Of a stretch of 64,000 nucleotides of DNA, positions 7,047 through 16,673 are shown in pieces. The position numbers were made by a program, and so were the translations under genes. Numbering within the stretch: the stretch's first letter is position 1; each line of letters opens with the position of its first letter. The DNA is from JBMOLL01 sp049325415 (GTDB lineage Bacteria; Bacteroidota; Bacteroidia; Bacteroidales; GCA-2748055), in the NCBI GenBank assembly GCA_049325415.1, contig JBMOLL010000061.1, forward strand, positions 1 to 64,000. The letters are read 5' to 3'. The notes beneath the pieces are model-generated. The model did not search any database. It had not been told where the DNA came from and was given only the letters and a program-made list of their open reading frames with translations.

Positions 7047-9455
7047 ATGAGAAAAGCATGGGCAGTTCTTGTTCTGACTCACCTGGCAGTTATACTGACA
7101 GCTCAGACCACCTTTAACTGGGTACCGCGGATGATCAGCGATGGCAATAACCTGCAGCGTATGGCCATCATGCCCGATTCTTCGGTGATTGTGATCGGGG
7201 CCAACGGGGTCTTTCAGAAATCGTCAGACCGCGGAAAAACCTGGTTCCCGGTGAAAGCCGTGGATGCCACCTTCGATTTTATTTCCCTCAGCATCAATGA
7301 AGAAGGGATCGGCTGGCTCTCCTCCCGGCGCGCCAGATTCATCGACTATACCGATATCAATGATGCTGTGACCGATGGCAAACTGTTGAAAACCACCGAT
7401 TACGGGACAAGCTGGACCCCGGTGAGCCTCTCCAGCTTCAGCTCCTCTGTACTGGCAACAAATCCCAACCGTCTGGCCGCCTATGCCCTCGACCCTTATG
7501 CCGTCGAATGTGTGAATGCCGATACTTCCTATGCCTATGTGGGCTGGTATGACATTCTCACCCGGACGAACGTGAACTGTGGCGCATTGTTTATGACCGC
7601 CGACGGGGGAACTTCCTGGAACGCCATTTCAGGGGATCTTGGAAACAATATCGTGAAATCGATCCACAGCTCAGGAAAAAACACCTACTTCGGTGGCGAT
7701 AATACCTTCCTGCGAAAAACGGGAGACGAAATCACCGACCTTTTTCCGGCACTGGTCGCGGCCAACAACGGTGACGAGAATATCTTCATCAATGATATTG
7801 AACTGCTCGACGACCGGACTTTTTACCTGATTACTACCACCGACGGACTCTACTTTTCAGACGATGCAGGAGCAACAATCAGTAAACTCGAAGGTACGAA
7901 TGCACCAGCCGGTGGAATTGCCGTGACCGTTCCGGGAACTGGAATCATCATGGTCCTGGGAACCTCCTCTAACTCGCTGGTATCCACCAATAACGGGGCC
8001 AGCTGGGTGAACTGCTATCCCGGTACGAACTGCTGGGAAATCGGAGGAGTGATGAACGACTCGGTGATCGCCCTTGCAAAAAACGGGCTGTATAAAATTG
8101 CCCTGTCCGACCTGGGCTCAGCGCCAACTAACTGGAAAAATCAAACCATCACCGATCAGGGCAGTAATCTGTTCCAGATGGTCATCCTCGACAGCGACCG
8201 TGCCATTCTGGCGGGTGCCGGTGAACTGGCATCCTTTACCACCGATAAAGGTCTCAACTGGTCCCCTCTGGCTCTTCCCGAATTGTATCAGCAGGGCGAC
8301 CCGGGACTTGAATATCCCGTCGATTTCAATTCCGTTTCCGTGAACGACGGGGTTTCCTATGTCTCTGCACGCCGTTTCCGGCTGGTGGATTTCCCCGCCG
8401 ATTCCACCCAGAAAGACATCTATGTCCCGGGGCCGGTATTCAGGTCGTTCGATAACTGGGAATCATGGGAACTGCTGGATATTGATGAGGTAGGAAAGGA
8501 AAGTCCCGACGATATTTCGATCAATGCCTTTAACCCCGACTGCGACGGCTTTGAAGCCTATACCATTGAGAACATCTCCGATTCCATAATTTATATCTAC
8601 AACGACTGGTTCGATAATATCCACGAAAGCAATTCCGAGAAGTACCATGCCCGTGTATTCAGATCAAAGGATGGAGGAAGCACCTGGCATTCTGTCTCGG
8701 AAGATTTCGGCACCACCTATATTACCGATATCAGCTTTGATGATCACCTGACCGGCTATTATGCCGGGAGTAAGGTCCTCAGGAAAACAAGCAACGGCGG
8801 AGATTCCTTTACAGATCTCTACCCGATCCTTGATCCCGACGGTTCGCTGGCGGCATACATCAAGAAGATTGTGAAGCTGGCTCCGGATACCTTCTGTCTG
8901 CCCACCACCAAATCAAAACTGTGGATCATGACCAACGGAGGTTCGAAATTCGAAGCCATACCCGGCCTGATCGGCGCAAACGATTTTATTAAGCTGGATG
9001 TGGGACACATGATGGCCATGGGGGCCCAGGACAAGTGCCTGTATACCCGGGACACGGCACAGAAATGGCAGAACTGCTACCCGGGTTCGACAGTCTGGGA
9101 CATCGGCGGGATCGTCAACGATTCGATCTATGTCCTCACGAAGGGTAATGTATACATACAGGCCCTTTACGATCTGATCCCCCGACCACCGGTGATCATT
9201 ATTGAAGGAACGGATCGCCTGAGCCCCGGAGACGGCTGGTTAAAGATCCTGAACCGGCACGATGAAATTGAAGTGCTGTCTTCAGACGATCCCTTCCGGA
9301 GCTGCATGCTGATCAACCTGTCGGGACAGGTTTTGGAAGAAGCTCAGCCAGGCAGCAATTCCTGTATTTTCAGTAAAACAACCTATCCGGCAGGAGTATA
9401 TATTATCCTGGCAGGAACAAAAAATAAAACAGAAGCCTGTAAAGTGATTTTTTAG
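7047..9455 (+). CDS. Secreted beta-propeller with T9SS C-terminal sorting domain
   Basis: An 802-residue exported protein. I use the ATG at 7047, which begins the signal peptide (MRKAWAVLVL to LTAQ). The body has many Asp-box/BNR-like turns of the form S/T-x-D-x-G-x-x-W (SSDRGKTW, TTDYGTSW, TADGGTSW, STNNGASW, TTDKGLNW, SKDGGSTW), as in YCF48 and sialidase-type propellers. It has two homologous halves: the CYPGTNCWEIGG region recurs as CYPGSTVWDIGG about 345 residues later. The last 75 residues look like a type A sorting domain (LINLSGQVL, YPAGVYIIL, ending KVIF), so type IX export to the cell surface is expected. Its role beside the TonB receptor is unknown; binding or presenting a ligand is possible. 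Confidence 0.8.
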   Translation: MRKAWAVLVLTHLAVILTAQTTFNWVPRMISDGNNLQRMAIMPDSSVIVIGANGVFQKSSDRGKTWFPVKAVDATFDFISLSINEEGIGWLSSRRARFIDYTDINDAVTDGKLLKTTDYGTSWTPVSLSSFSSSVLATNPNRLAAYALDPYAVECVNADTSYAYVGWYDILTRTNVNCGALFMTADGGTSWNAISGDLGNNIVKSIHSSGKNTYFGGDNTFLRKTGDEITDLFPALVAANNGDENIFINDIELLDDRTFYLITTTDGLYFSDDAGATISKLEGTNAPAGGIAVTVPGTGIIMVLGTSSNSLVSTNNGASWVNCYPGTNCWEIGGVMNDSVIALAKNGLYKIALSDLGSAPTNWKNQTITDQGSNLFQMVILDSDRAILAGAGELASFTTDKGLNWSPLALPELYQQGDPGLEYPVDFNSVSVNDGVSYVSARRFRLVDFPADSTQKDIYVPGPVFRSFDNWESWELLDIDEVGKESPDDISINAFNPDCDGFEAYTIENISDSIIYIYNDWFDNIHESNSEKYHARVFRSKDGGSTWHSVSEDFGTTYITDISFDDHLTGYYAGSKVLRKTSNGGDSFTDLYPILDPDGSLAAYIKKIVKLAPDTFCLPTTKSKLWIMTNGGSKFEAIPGLIGANDFIKLDVGHMMAMGAQDKCLYTRDTAQKWQNCYPGSTVWDIGGIVNDSIYVLTKGNVYIQALYDLIPRPPVIIIEGTDRLSPGDGWLKILNRHDEIEVLSSDDPFRSCMLINLSGQVLEEAQPGSNSCIFSKTTYPAGVYIILAGTKNKTEACKVIF

Positions 9456-9470
9456 TCAGGGTTACCCGAT

Positions 9471-9502
9471 TGAAGGGGATACCGGATCACCGGCCCCCTT
9501 CA
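9471..9502 (+). other. Strong intercistronic RNA hairpin
   Basis: Perfect 8-bp arms TGAAGGGG (9471-9478) and CCCCTTCA (9495-9502) enclose a second stem, CCGG-ATCA-CCGG (9482-9493). No T-run follows, so it is more likely an RNA stability or processing element between two operon genes than a full terminator. It could set the ratio of propeller to TonB receptor. Confidence 0.5.
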
Positions 9503-9549
9503 GTCATCTTCCCTGGAAATTGGATAAAGCGCCAACAGAACCCGTTGAA

Positions 9550-12279
9550 ATGAAAAGAACCCTGATCTTCCTTATGCTGCTCCTTTTTGCCCTGCCGCAG
9601 GGCCTGAGGGCCCAGGCCGACAATGGTCTGCAGGGGAAGGTGAGCTGTAAAAAAACCGGCGAAGCGGTGATGTTTGCCGCGGTAAACATCAAGGAGCGGG
9701 AACTGTGGACAACCACCGATGAAGAAGGGAACTTCTCCTTCAGGTCGGTCCCGGACGGTAGCTATACCCTTCAGGTTTCCTGCCTGGGCTATGCCCTCTA
9801 TTCCCAGGTCTTTGTAGTTGAAAAGGGAAAGAACAGGAACCTGGATATCCGGATATCACCACAATCCTTTGATATGGAGGAAGTCAATGTCCTTGCCAAA
9901 AAGAATACGGATATTGCCACCACTACGGATATCAGCAACGCAGCCATCGAACATGTCCAGCCCACAACCCTTGGTGATGTGATGCAGTTGTTGCCGGGCT
10001 CCGTGGCCCAGAACCCCGACCTTTCGGGTCCCCAGCAAATGGCCATCAGGGAGATCGGGGCAGATAACAACAGTGCCAACGGAACTGCGATCATTGTCGA
10101 CGGCGCACCGATCTCCAATGATGCCAACCTGCAATCCTTCTCCACTGTAAACCTCGGCGAAGAGAAATTCAACACCGTGGTGGGCTCCGGCGTGGACCTG
10201 CGAAGTATTTCCACCGACAACATCGAATCGGTGGAGATTATTAAAGGAATCCCTTCGGTCGTTTACGGAAACCTCACCTCCGGCGCAGTGGTGGTGAAGA
10301 CCAAAGCTGGACAGACCCCCTTCGAGCTGAAGCTGAAAACCGATCCCAGGATCAAACAGGTGGCCATGAACAAGGGTTTCAAACTGAAAAAGGATCAGAG
10401 TTTCCTCAATCTTGATCTGGACTACCTCCAGTCGTTCACCGATCTCACCAGTAAATACAAGGGCTATGACCGCCTGACCGGAGATATCGGTTACAGCAAG
10501 GTGTTCTTCCAGAAAAAAAAGATCCCGCTCTCCCTGAATGCCAAGCTGAGCTATTACGGTACCCTTGATGATGAAAAAACCGATCCCGACGCCTTCGTGG
10601 CCGAGGAATACTACAGCAACAGGGAAAACGGCACCCGTTTCTCCCTCGACGGGAGATGGGGACTGAACAAACGGCTGATCACCAACCTGAAATATACCTT
10701 CTCCGTCAGTTACAGCAAACAGCTGAGCTACCAGAAAGAGTTCCGGACCACCGGAGGAAATGTCGAGTCGATCTCCTTTGCGCTGACCGAAGGGGAAAAC
10801 ACCGGGATCTTCCTCCCCGTTGAAGACACTACAGAGTTGACCATCGAAGGAAAACCACTGAGCATCTTTGGCCAGGTTTCGGCTGAAGTCAATAAGGCAT
10901 ACAGCAACGGCCTGATTAATAAAATTATATATGGCTTCGAATATAACCGGAACCAGAACCTTGGTAAGGGACAGATTTACGACATCACCAATCCTCCTGT
11001 GATTTCAAGCAAAAGCACGCGACCAAGGGCCTTCAACGACATCCCTCCGCTGCAGAACTATTCGCTTTTCCTGGAGGATAAGGTAAAGATCCCCATCCGT
11101 AAATCCTCCCTTACCATTCAGGCCGGCAGCCGGCTGAATAATTTCCAGTCGGACGGACTCTTCGGGAGCGAACTCGGCTTCTTTCTTGAACCCCGTCTCA
11201 ATGCCCGTCTCGAGATCCTGAACAGGGACAACAATACGCTTTTCAAAAGCCTGTCACTGAGTGGTGGTGCCGGAAAGACCTACAAATCTCCTTCATTGTA
11301 CAATCTATATCCCGACAAGGTCTATTTCGACCTGCCGGTTCTGAACTATGTGCAAACCTATACGGCCATCTTCTATACCTATATTTCCGAGACCAATAAT
11401 CCGGACCTGAAACCTTCGGAAAACACCAAATATGAACTGAGCCTGGATTTTGAACTGGACAGGGTAAACGGCAACATCACGGCGTTTTATGAAAAGCTGG
11501 ATAAGGGCTTCAGCTTTAATACACGGTACCAGTACATGGACTTTTATTTCTACGATATTTCGGGTCTTGCCGAGGGAGAGGTCCCCGATCCCGCCACCCT
11601 GCCAAAAATTCCCGCGACCTACATTCTCGGATATAGCTACCCTGTCAACAACCAGTCGTCGGTGAAGCAGGGAGTTGAATACTCCTTTGACCTGGGAGAA
11701 ATTAAAAGACTGTACACCTCCTTCAGGCTGGATGGTGCCTGGCTTCGGACCACCAGGATTTACAGTACCTCCGACTATGCCTCTCTCCCAAACAGCCAGG
11801 CAGCCGCACAATTCGGCCGGATCGGGATCTATCCGGCCGGCGAAAGCCGTGTGAACGAGCGCCTCAACTCAAACCTGAGAATGGTCACTCATATCCCGTC
11901 ACTGCGGATGATTGTTTCTACCACCCTGCAGATGATCTGGTACGACAAATTCGTTTATCCCTATTATGATGAGTCGCCCATTTATCTCATCGACAGGTAT
12001 GGAAACGAATTGTCGTTTGAAGAGGTTCTGGCTGCCGACCCCTCTTATGAAAAATTTATCATCAGGAAATCGGACACCTACTGGCTCCCTGAAGTAACGC
12101 CCCTTGTGTGGATGGCCAGTATCCGCCTTTCCAAAGAGATCGGCGATAAGGCCAAGCTGAGCTTCTATGTGAACAATTTCCTCAATTACCGCCCTATGGT
12201 TTACTCTGTGAGAACACAGATCAGTACAAGGCAGAATGAGGCGATTTACTTTGGTGCTGAGTTGAAAATCAAAATCTGA
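9550..12279 (+). CDS. TonB-dependent outer-membrane receptor
   Basis: A 909-residue receptor starting at the ATG at 9550, with a signal peptide ending near LRAQ. Residues 30-115 are a carboxypeptidase-like regulatory domain (LQGKVSCKKTGEAV, typical of Bacteroidota SusC/CirA-like receptors). The plug follows (about 120-260, with TTLGDVMQLLPG and IESVEIIKGIPSVVYG), then a 22-strand barrel ending in a terminal aromatic-rich strand (AIYFGAELKIKI). No SusD partner is adjacent, which argues against a polysaccharide locus. The genes downstream (DUF4876, DUF6850, ABC, DUF4857) and the sigma switch upstream point to a small ligand such as a metal complex or cofactor. The substrate is not determinable here. 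Confidence 0.93.
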   Translation: MKRTLIFLMLLLFALPQGLRAQADNGLQGKVSCKKTGEAVMFAAVNIKERELWTTTDEEGNFSFRSVPDGSYTLQVSCLGYALYSQVFVVEKGKNRNLDIRISPQSFDMEEVNVLAKKNTDIATTTDISNAAIEHVQPTTLGDVMQLLPGSVAQNPDLSGPQQMAIREIGADNNSANGTAIIVDGAPISNDANLQSFSTVNLGEEKFNTVVGSGVDLRSISTDNIESVEIIKGIPSVVYGNLTSGAVVVKTKAGQTPFELKLKTDPRIKQVAMNKGFKLKKDQSFLNLDLDYLQSFTDLTSKYKGYDRLTGDIGYSKVFFQKKKIPLSLNAKLSYYGTLDDEKTDPDAFVAEEYYSNRENGTRFSLDGRWGLNKRLITNLKYTFSVSYSKQLSYQKEFRTTGGNVESISFALTEGENTGIFLPVEDTTELTIEGKPLSIFGQVSAEVNKAYSNGLINKIIYGFEYNRNQNLGKGQIYDITNPPVISSKSTRPRAFNDIPPLQNYSLFLEDKVKIPIRKSSLTIQAGSRLNNFQSDGLFGSELGFFLEPRLNARLEILNRDNNTLFKSLSLSGGAGKTYKSPSLYNLYPDKVYFDLPVLNYVQTYTAIFYTYISETNNPDLKPSENTKYELSLDFELDRVNGNITAFYEKLDKGFSFNTRYQYMDFYFYDISGLAEGEVPDPATLPKIPATYILGYSYPVNNQSSVKQGVEYSFDLGEIKRLYTSFRLDGAWLRTTRIYSTSDYASLPNSQAAAQFGRIGIYPAGESRVNERLNSNLRMVTHIPSLRMIVSTTLQMIWYDKFVYPYYDESPIYLIDRYGNELSFEEVLAADPSYEKFIIRKSDTYWLPEVTPLVWMASIRLSKEIGDKAKLSFYVNNFLNYRPMVYSVRTQISTRQNEAIYFGAELKIKI

Positions 12280-12283
12280 AAGA

Positions 12284-13468
12284 ATGAAAAGAATTCCCTT
12301 CATCCTCGCAGCCCTTTTTCTTCTCTCCTCATGCATGAAAGAACCGGATTTCCACACCTTTGACATTCAGATCCACTTCAATTTCGGGCCGGAGGCAAGA
12401 CCGCAGGACCGTGCACAGGGGCTGGTAAAACTGAATAACCTCCAGAAAAGCTATACCCTTACTGCCCTGACCGATTCCCTGGGGAATGTCGGGTTCCCGG
12501 ATGCAGAACCTGGTTTTTACAGTGTGCAGCTGATCCACTCCTTCTCCAGTCCCGACGGGATCATCACCTATCATGCCAATGCTTACAAGAATATCACGGT
12601 AATGGATCAATGCATGGATACCGCGGAGGTGGCTATCAGCGAGTCGAATGTACTGGTAATCAAGGAGTATTATTACAGTGCCTGTCTCACACCGGCCGAG
12701 AATCAGTATTCGGCCGATCAGTTCGTGGAGATTTACAACAACTCCGCCGACACGGCTTACCTGGACGGGATCTCGCTGATCGAACACGAATCCTACGGAC
12801 TTGAACCTTATTACTTCAGCTGGATCACCGACTCCATCGTCTGCCGGATGATCTGGACCATCCCCGGTGAAGGCAGGGATTACCCGCTGGCACCCGGCCA
12901 CGGCGCGGTGCTGGCCCGCGATGCATTCGACCACCGAAGCGATCCGCTGGGTAATCCGCTGTGTCCGGTCGATCTGGCCCATGCCGATTTTGAATTCTTT
13001 GTTTACACAGCCTCCGGTGATGATATCGACGGTCCATACTCTCCCAATCTGATAGAGGATCTCTTTACTTTCCGCGGATCGGATATCATATTTCACACGC
13101 GGGGCGGAAGCGCGATAGCCCTTGTGAAGATACCCGGAAACGACGAAGAACGTAAGGATTTTATTGCTCATAACCTGGTCCAGCGGGAGGCCGTTGTTTC
13201 GACCCGTTACTATGGAAAAATACCCAACGACTGGGTACTTGACGCTGTGGAGGTGGTTTTCGACGAAGCACATGCCGTATACAAGCGCTTTCCTGTGGAG
13301 CTGGATGCCGGCTACACTTACAATCCGGCCGGTGCCAAAAGCGGAACCTGTCTCAGGAGGAAAGTAGCCGAAGTTATTGATGGAAGAGTCGTTTATCAGG
13401 ACACCAACAACTCCTGCGAAGATTTTCTCACGGGCGTAATCCCCAAACCCTGGATTTATGAAGAATAG
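12284..13468 (+). CDS. DUF4876-type surface lipoprotein
   Basis: A 394-residue lipoprotein with lipobox LLSSC at residues 13-17. A prealbumin-like beta-sandwich of about 100 residues is followed by a domain resembling a lamin-tail fold (QFVEIYNNSADTAYLDG and later GHGAVLARDAFDH). This matches my memory of DUF4876, a Bacteroidota-specific family encoded beside TonB receptors. Only 4 bp separate it from the receptor stop, and its own end overlaps the next gene by 11 bp, so the three are translationally coupled. It probably forms a surface complex with the receptor, but its biochemical role is unknown. A long open frame on the opposite strand is a shadow of this gene. Confidence 0.7.
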   Translation: MKRIPFILAALFLLSSCMKEPDFHTFDIQIHFNFGPEARPQDRAQGLVKLNNLQKSYTLTALTDSLGNVGFPDAEPGFYSVQLIHSFSSPDGIITYHANAYKNITVMDQCMDTAEVAISESNVLVIKEYYYSACLTPAENQYSADQFVEIYNNSADTAYLDGISLIEHESYGLEPYYFSWITDSIVCRMIWTIPGEGRDYPLAPGHGAVLARDAFDHRSDPLGNPLCPVDLAHADFEFFVYTASGDDIDGPYSPNLIEDLFTFRGSDIIFHTRGGSAIALVKIPGNDEERKDFIAHNLVQREAVVSTRYYGKIPNDWVLDAVEVVFDEAHAVYKRFPVELDAGYTYNPAGAKSGTCLRRKVAEVIDGRVVYQDTNNSCEDFLTGVIPKPWIYEE

Positions 13469-15017
13469 GAGCTTACCTGTCATATTATTCCTATGCTTCC
13501 TGCCTGTAGCTTCAGGTGCGGCGGTGCCCGACAGTCTTCAGAAGGTGAGTCTGCAGTCCTACGAACTGTTTGTGCTGTTACATCCCTGGCTTCAGACCAC
13601 CAACCCCGCTGGGCTGTCGTTCAATACCTGCGATCTTCCGGTAAAAGCCGGCTTTCAGGGGATTCACCGTCAGGGCGATTTTAAAAGGGTACAGGAAGGC
13701 AGTGCCCTGAATTATGCCGGTGCCAGCAGCGAAGCCTACAGTACCGTGCACGGAAACAGGCTCTACGGATCATTCACCTACGAAAACAGTCTGGAAAAGG
13801 ATCTTGCCTATTCCAATTCGTCCGATCCCTACCGGGGCACACCCTATGGCTACATAGACACCATCGGAGGTGATCACTACAACCGGGAATTCTTCAGGCT
13901 CCGGGGAGCTCTGTCACGATCTCTGGGTTCATCCCTGCTCATAGGAGGCGCCTGCGATTACAATGTGGGTGTAGCCGTGCAGGGGAACGACCCCCGGCCG
14001 GAAAACTACGTACTCGACATGACGACCAGGGCCGGTGTAATTTTCGCTCCGGGGAAAATCCGAATTGGTCTCGACCTGTTCCATTCTTATTACAATGAAC
14101 AGATCGATGTTGATATTGTAAAGGAAAATGCCACGATGACGATGTTCCGCCTGCTGGGTCCGGGTGTTTTCATGTACCATGAAGCAGGTACCTTTAACCG
14201 CCAGTATAAAAGGAACGGAAATGGCGCTGATTTCCAGCTGAACTTCAGCCCGGCAAACGCCGATCTCCTGCTGGGTGCACGGGGAACCTATTTCAATGAA
14301 TCCGTGCAGGACGGAGGGAAAGGCGGCGATGCTTCCTGGATCTACCTTCGTAACCTGGCAATGCTTACCGGACTCGACTGGCACTTTTACAGCAATCTTC
14401 AGATCAGGAATAATCAAAACCGCCATCTGCTCCACCTGTATCTCGATCTGGTGAGCACCCTCGGTACCGAGATCATCGAACATCTCGATCCGGCTGGAAG
14501 TCTGGACGAACTGAACTGGACCTTTTATTTGTACGATGAGAAATATGGCTCCCGGAAAACCGGACTGGGCGTGTCCTATACGTTCATGACCCTCCAGGAA
14601 CAACTGCTCAGCGATTACAGGCTGACACTTTCAGGCAACTATAATTCCTTCACCGAAGATTATTATTTACCGGATCAGCACCAGGACTGGTCGCACATCC
14701 TCATAAATGTTGAAGGCTCAAAGACCTTCCGCCTGGGCCGGGCCATCCTTTCCCTGTCGGCCGGAGTGGGCTTTAAAAAGAACCTTGGCGGAATACAGGA
14801 CTTTGAAAGAAGCAATTTCCTCGTGGAAAAGCTTCTCCGCCCCGATTTCCTGTTCTACACAACAGATTATTATGCCCCTGAACTGGGAATTACTTTTGAA
14901 AAGGATGTAAAGAGAATTTTATCAGGAATATATATTGATACCCGGTTTTCCAGGATTGAAGCCGCAGATGGCCGGTCGATGACCACTTCCAGGGCGGGTA
15001 TCGGACTAATCTTTTAA
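13458..15017 (+). CDS. Outer-membrane beta-barrel protein, DUF6850-like
   Basis: A 519-residue protein with a short signal peptide (hydrophobic residues 7-22 ending in GAAVP). The rest alternates hydrophobic and polar residues in amphipathic strands with Gly/Tyr/Phe-rich turns, and the terminal strand ends in GIGLIF, typical of an outer-membrane barrel. Size and position after a DUF4876 gene fit the DUF6850 barrel family as I remember it. It overlaps the preceding stop by 11 bp and lies 10 bp before the ABC ATPase. It may form a second pore or a structural partner for the receptor; function unknown. Confidence 0.6.
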   Translation: MKNRSLPVILFLCFLPVASGAAVPDSLQKVSLQSYELFVLLHPWLQTTNPAGLSFNTCDLPVKAGFQGIHRQGDFKRVQEGSALNYAGASSEAYSTVHGNRLYGSFTYENSLEKDLAYSNSSDPYRGTPYGYIDTIGGDHYNREFFRLRGALSRSLGSSLLIGGACDYNVGVAVQGNDPRPENYVLDMTTRAGVIFAPGKIRIGLDLFHSYYNEQIDVDIVKENATMTMFRLLGPGVFMYHEAGTFNRQYKRNGNGADFQLNFSPANADLLLGARGTYFNESVQDGGKGGDASWIYLRNLAMLTGLDWHFYSNLQIRNNQNRHLLHLYLDLVSTLGTEIIEHLDPAGSLDELNWTFYLYDEKYGSRKTGLGVSYTFMTLQEQLLSDYRLTLSGNYNSFTEDYYLPDQHQDWSHILINVEGSKTFRLGRAILSLSAGVGFKKNLGGIQDFERSNFLVEKLLRPDFLFYTTDYYAPELGITFEKDVKRILSGIYIDTRFSRIEAADGRSMTTSRAGIGLIF

Positions 15018-15027
15018 ATACTATAAA

Positions 15028-15915
15028 ATGAACAATGTGATCGAATGCAACAATCTTACCCATTATTACGGGAGTAAGCTTGTTTATGAAAATCTCAATA
15101 TACACGTGAAGGAAGGGAGTATATTGGGTTTGCTGGGCAAGAACGGAGCGGGGAAAACGACCACCATCAACATCCTCAACGGATTCCTTCAGCCAAGAAG
15201 CGGCGAGTGTCTGATTTACGGGGAGAACACCCAGAACCTGAGTCCGAAAACAAAGGCCCGGATCGGTTTCCTCATTGAGGGACATATTCAGTACTCCTTC
15301 ATGGATATCCACCAGATCGAAAAATTCTATTCCGGCTTCTACCCGAAATGGAACAACAAACCCTACTGGGAACTCATGTCGAAACTGAAAGTGGAACCCC
15401 ATCAGAAGATCTCCAGTATGTCGTGCGGACAGCGTTCCCAGGTGGCACTCGGACTGATCCTTGCTCAGGATCCCGACCTGCTCATCCTCGACGACTTCTC
15501 CATGGGGCTCGACCCGGGTTACCGCCGGCTCTTCATCGATTACCTCAGGGCCTATGCCAAGGCTGAACACAAAACGATCTTTACCACCTCCCATATCATT
15601 TCCGATATGGAACGACTGATCGATGACGTGCTGATCATGGATTACAACAGGGTACTCAAACAGTGTCCGGTCACCGAGTTCATGGAAGGCTTCAGACAGT
15701 TCACCTTCAAACTTGAAAACGGCGATACCGACCTTTCAAAAGAGCCTTTTGTGGCAAATCTGGAAAAGGTAAAAAACAACGTCGAGCTGTATACCTACGA
15801 AAATGAAGCCTTCATCAGGGGAGCACTCGACAGCAAGGGAATTAAATACAGCGACTTCAGGCAGGTGAATATGACCCTTGAAGATGCATTCATTGGTTTA
15901 ACCGGTAAATACTAA
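15028..15915 (+). CDS. ABC transporter ATP-binding protein
   Basis: A 295-residue ATPase. The Walker A motif is GKNGAGKTT (residues 37-45). The signature is MSCGQRSQ (about 131-138) instead of LSGGQ, with Cys replacing the first Gly. Walker B is LLILDD (151-156), with Asp156 where the catalytic Glu normally sits; the D-loop GLDPG follows. A C-terminal 75-residue extension follows the H-loop (TTSHI). These substitutions suggest slow hydrolysis, as in some CcmA/NosF/YtrB-type ATPases that drive non-canonical transporters. The permease follows after 4 bp, so the two form one exporter or maturation complex in the inner membrane. Confidence 0.92.
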   Translation: MNNVIECNNLTHYYGSKLVYENLNIHVKEGSILGLLGKNGAGKTTTINILNGFLQPRSGECLIYGENTQNLSPKTKARIGFLIEGHIQYSFMDIHQIEKFYSGFYPKWNNKPYWELMSKLKVEPHQKISSMSCGQRSQVALGLILAQDPDLLILDDFSMGLDPGYRRLFIDYLRAYAKAEHKTIFTTSHIISDMERLIDDVLIMDYNRVLKQCPVTEFMEGFRQFTFKLENGDTDLSKEPFVANLEKVKNNVELYTYENEAFIRGALDSKGIKYSDFRQVNMTLEDAFIGLTGKY

Positions 15916-15919
15916 GATT

Positions 15920-16591
15920 ATGTGGAAATCTGTAATATATAAAGAGTGGTTGAAAATCAGGTGGTTCCAGCTCGGAATGATCCTAATCGGCTTGCTGATC
16001 ACCGGAAATATCTTTCTTAAAGTCCAGCACGAAATCCTCTTCAGGGAGGCAAACAATCTCTGGTACTTCATCCTTTTTCAGGGTTATTCGTATTTCGGGG
16101 GACTGATCAAATACCTGCCCCTCGTGATCGGGGCCGCGCTGAGCATTGCCCAGTTCGTTCCGGAAATCACCAGCAAACGCATCAAGCTTACCTTTCACCT
16201 TCCTATCGAAGAAAACAGGATACTGCTGATGATGCTGGGCTTTGGCTTCGCCTGCCTGTTCCTGACCTTCCTGGTGATTTACCTCCTCTTTATCGGACTG
16301 AGTCATCATTTCTTTGCCCCCGAGATCGTATCGGCCGCAAATATTTCGGTGATCCCCTGGTTTATGGCCGGCCTCACTGCCTACTTCATGATTGCCATGG
16401 TAGTACTGGAACCCGTCTGGAAATACCGGGTTTTCTACGTTATAGTAACCTATTTCTGCATCATGCTGTACATGGAACCCAGTCTGCCCGGGAGCTACGC
16501 CCCGCTGAACGGCAAACTGGCAATCGTAACCATATTGTCGAGTATCTCCCTGCTTTTCTCGGCCTACAGGTTCAGAAAGGGAGAGATGTAA
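15920..16591 (+). CDS. ABC-2-like permease subunit
   Basis: A 223-residue membrane protein with six predicted helices and little else: a short amphipathic N-terminus (MWKSVIYKEWLKIRW, typical of ABC-2 permeases), then helices at about 18-35, 58-78, 98-125, 145-165, 170-190 and 195-215. It is 4 bp downstream of the ATPase and surely its partner. The size and topology recall NosY- and YtrC-like permeases that lack a substrate-binding protein. Direction of transport and substrate are unknown; proximity to the polyferredoxin and DUF4857 genes suggests a role in envelope cofactor handling. Confidence 0.8.
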   Translation: MWKSVIYKEWLKIRWFQLGMILIGLLITGNIFLKVQHEILFREANNLWYFILFQGYSYFGGLIKYLPLVIGAALSIAQFVPEITSKRIKLTFHLPIEENRILLMMLGFGFACLFLTFLVIYLLFIGLSHHFFAPEIVSAANISVIPWFMAGLTAYFMIAMVVLEPVWKYRVFYVIVTYFCIMLYMEPSLPGSYAPLNGKLAIVTILSSISLLFSAYRFRKGEM

Positions 16592-16673
16592 AAACGGAGT
16601 GAAACCAGATTGAAATATTAGAAAGCAAGCGGAAAACGAACCTGTTCGTCATCCCGCAAAAAAGAAAAAGCAT

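Noticed and set aside
12329..13483. Long antisense frame of 384 codons opposite the DUF4876 gene
   Set aside because: The plus-strand gene has a clear lipoprotein signal and coupled neighbours; the antisense frame has no protein-like features.
9550..15017. The TonB receptor region as a SusCD polysaccharide-utilisation locus
   Set aside because: No SusD lipoprotein or glycoside hydrolase is encoded next to the receptor; DUF4876 and DUF6850 follow instead.
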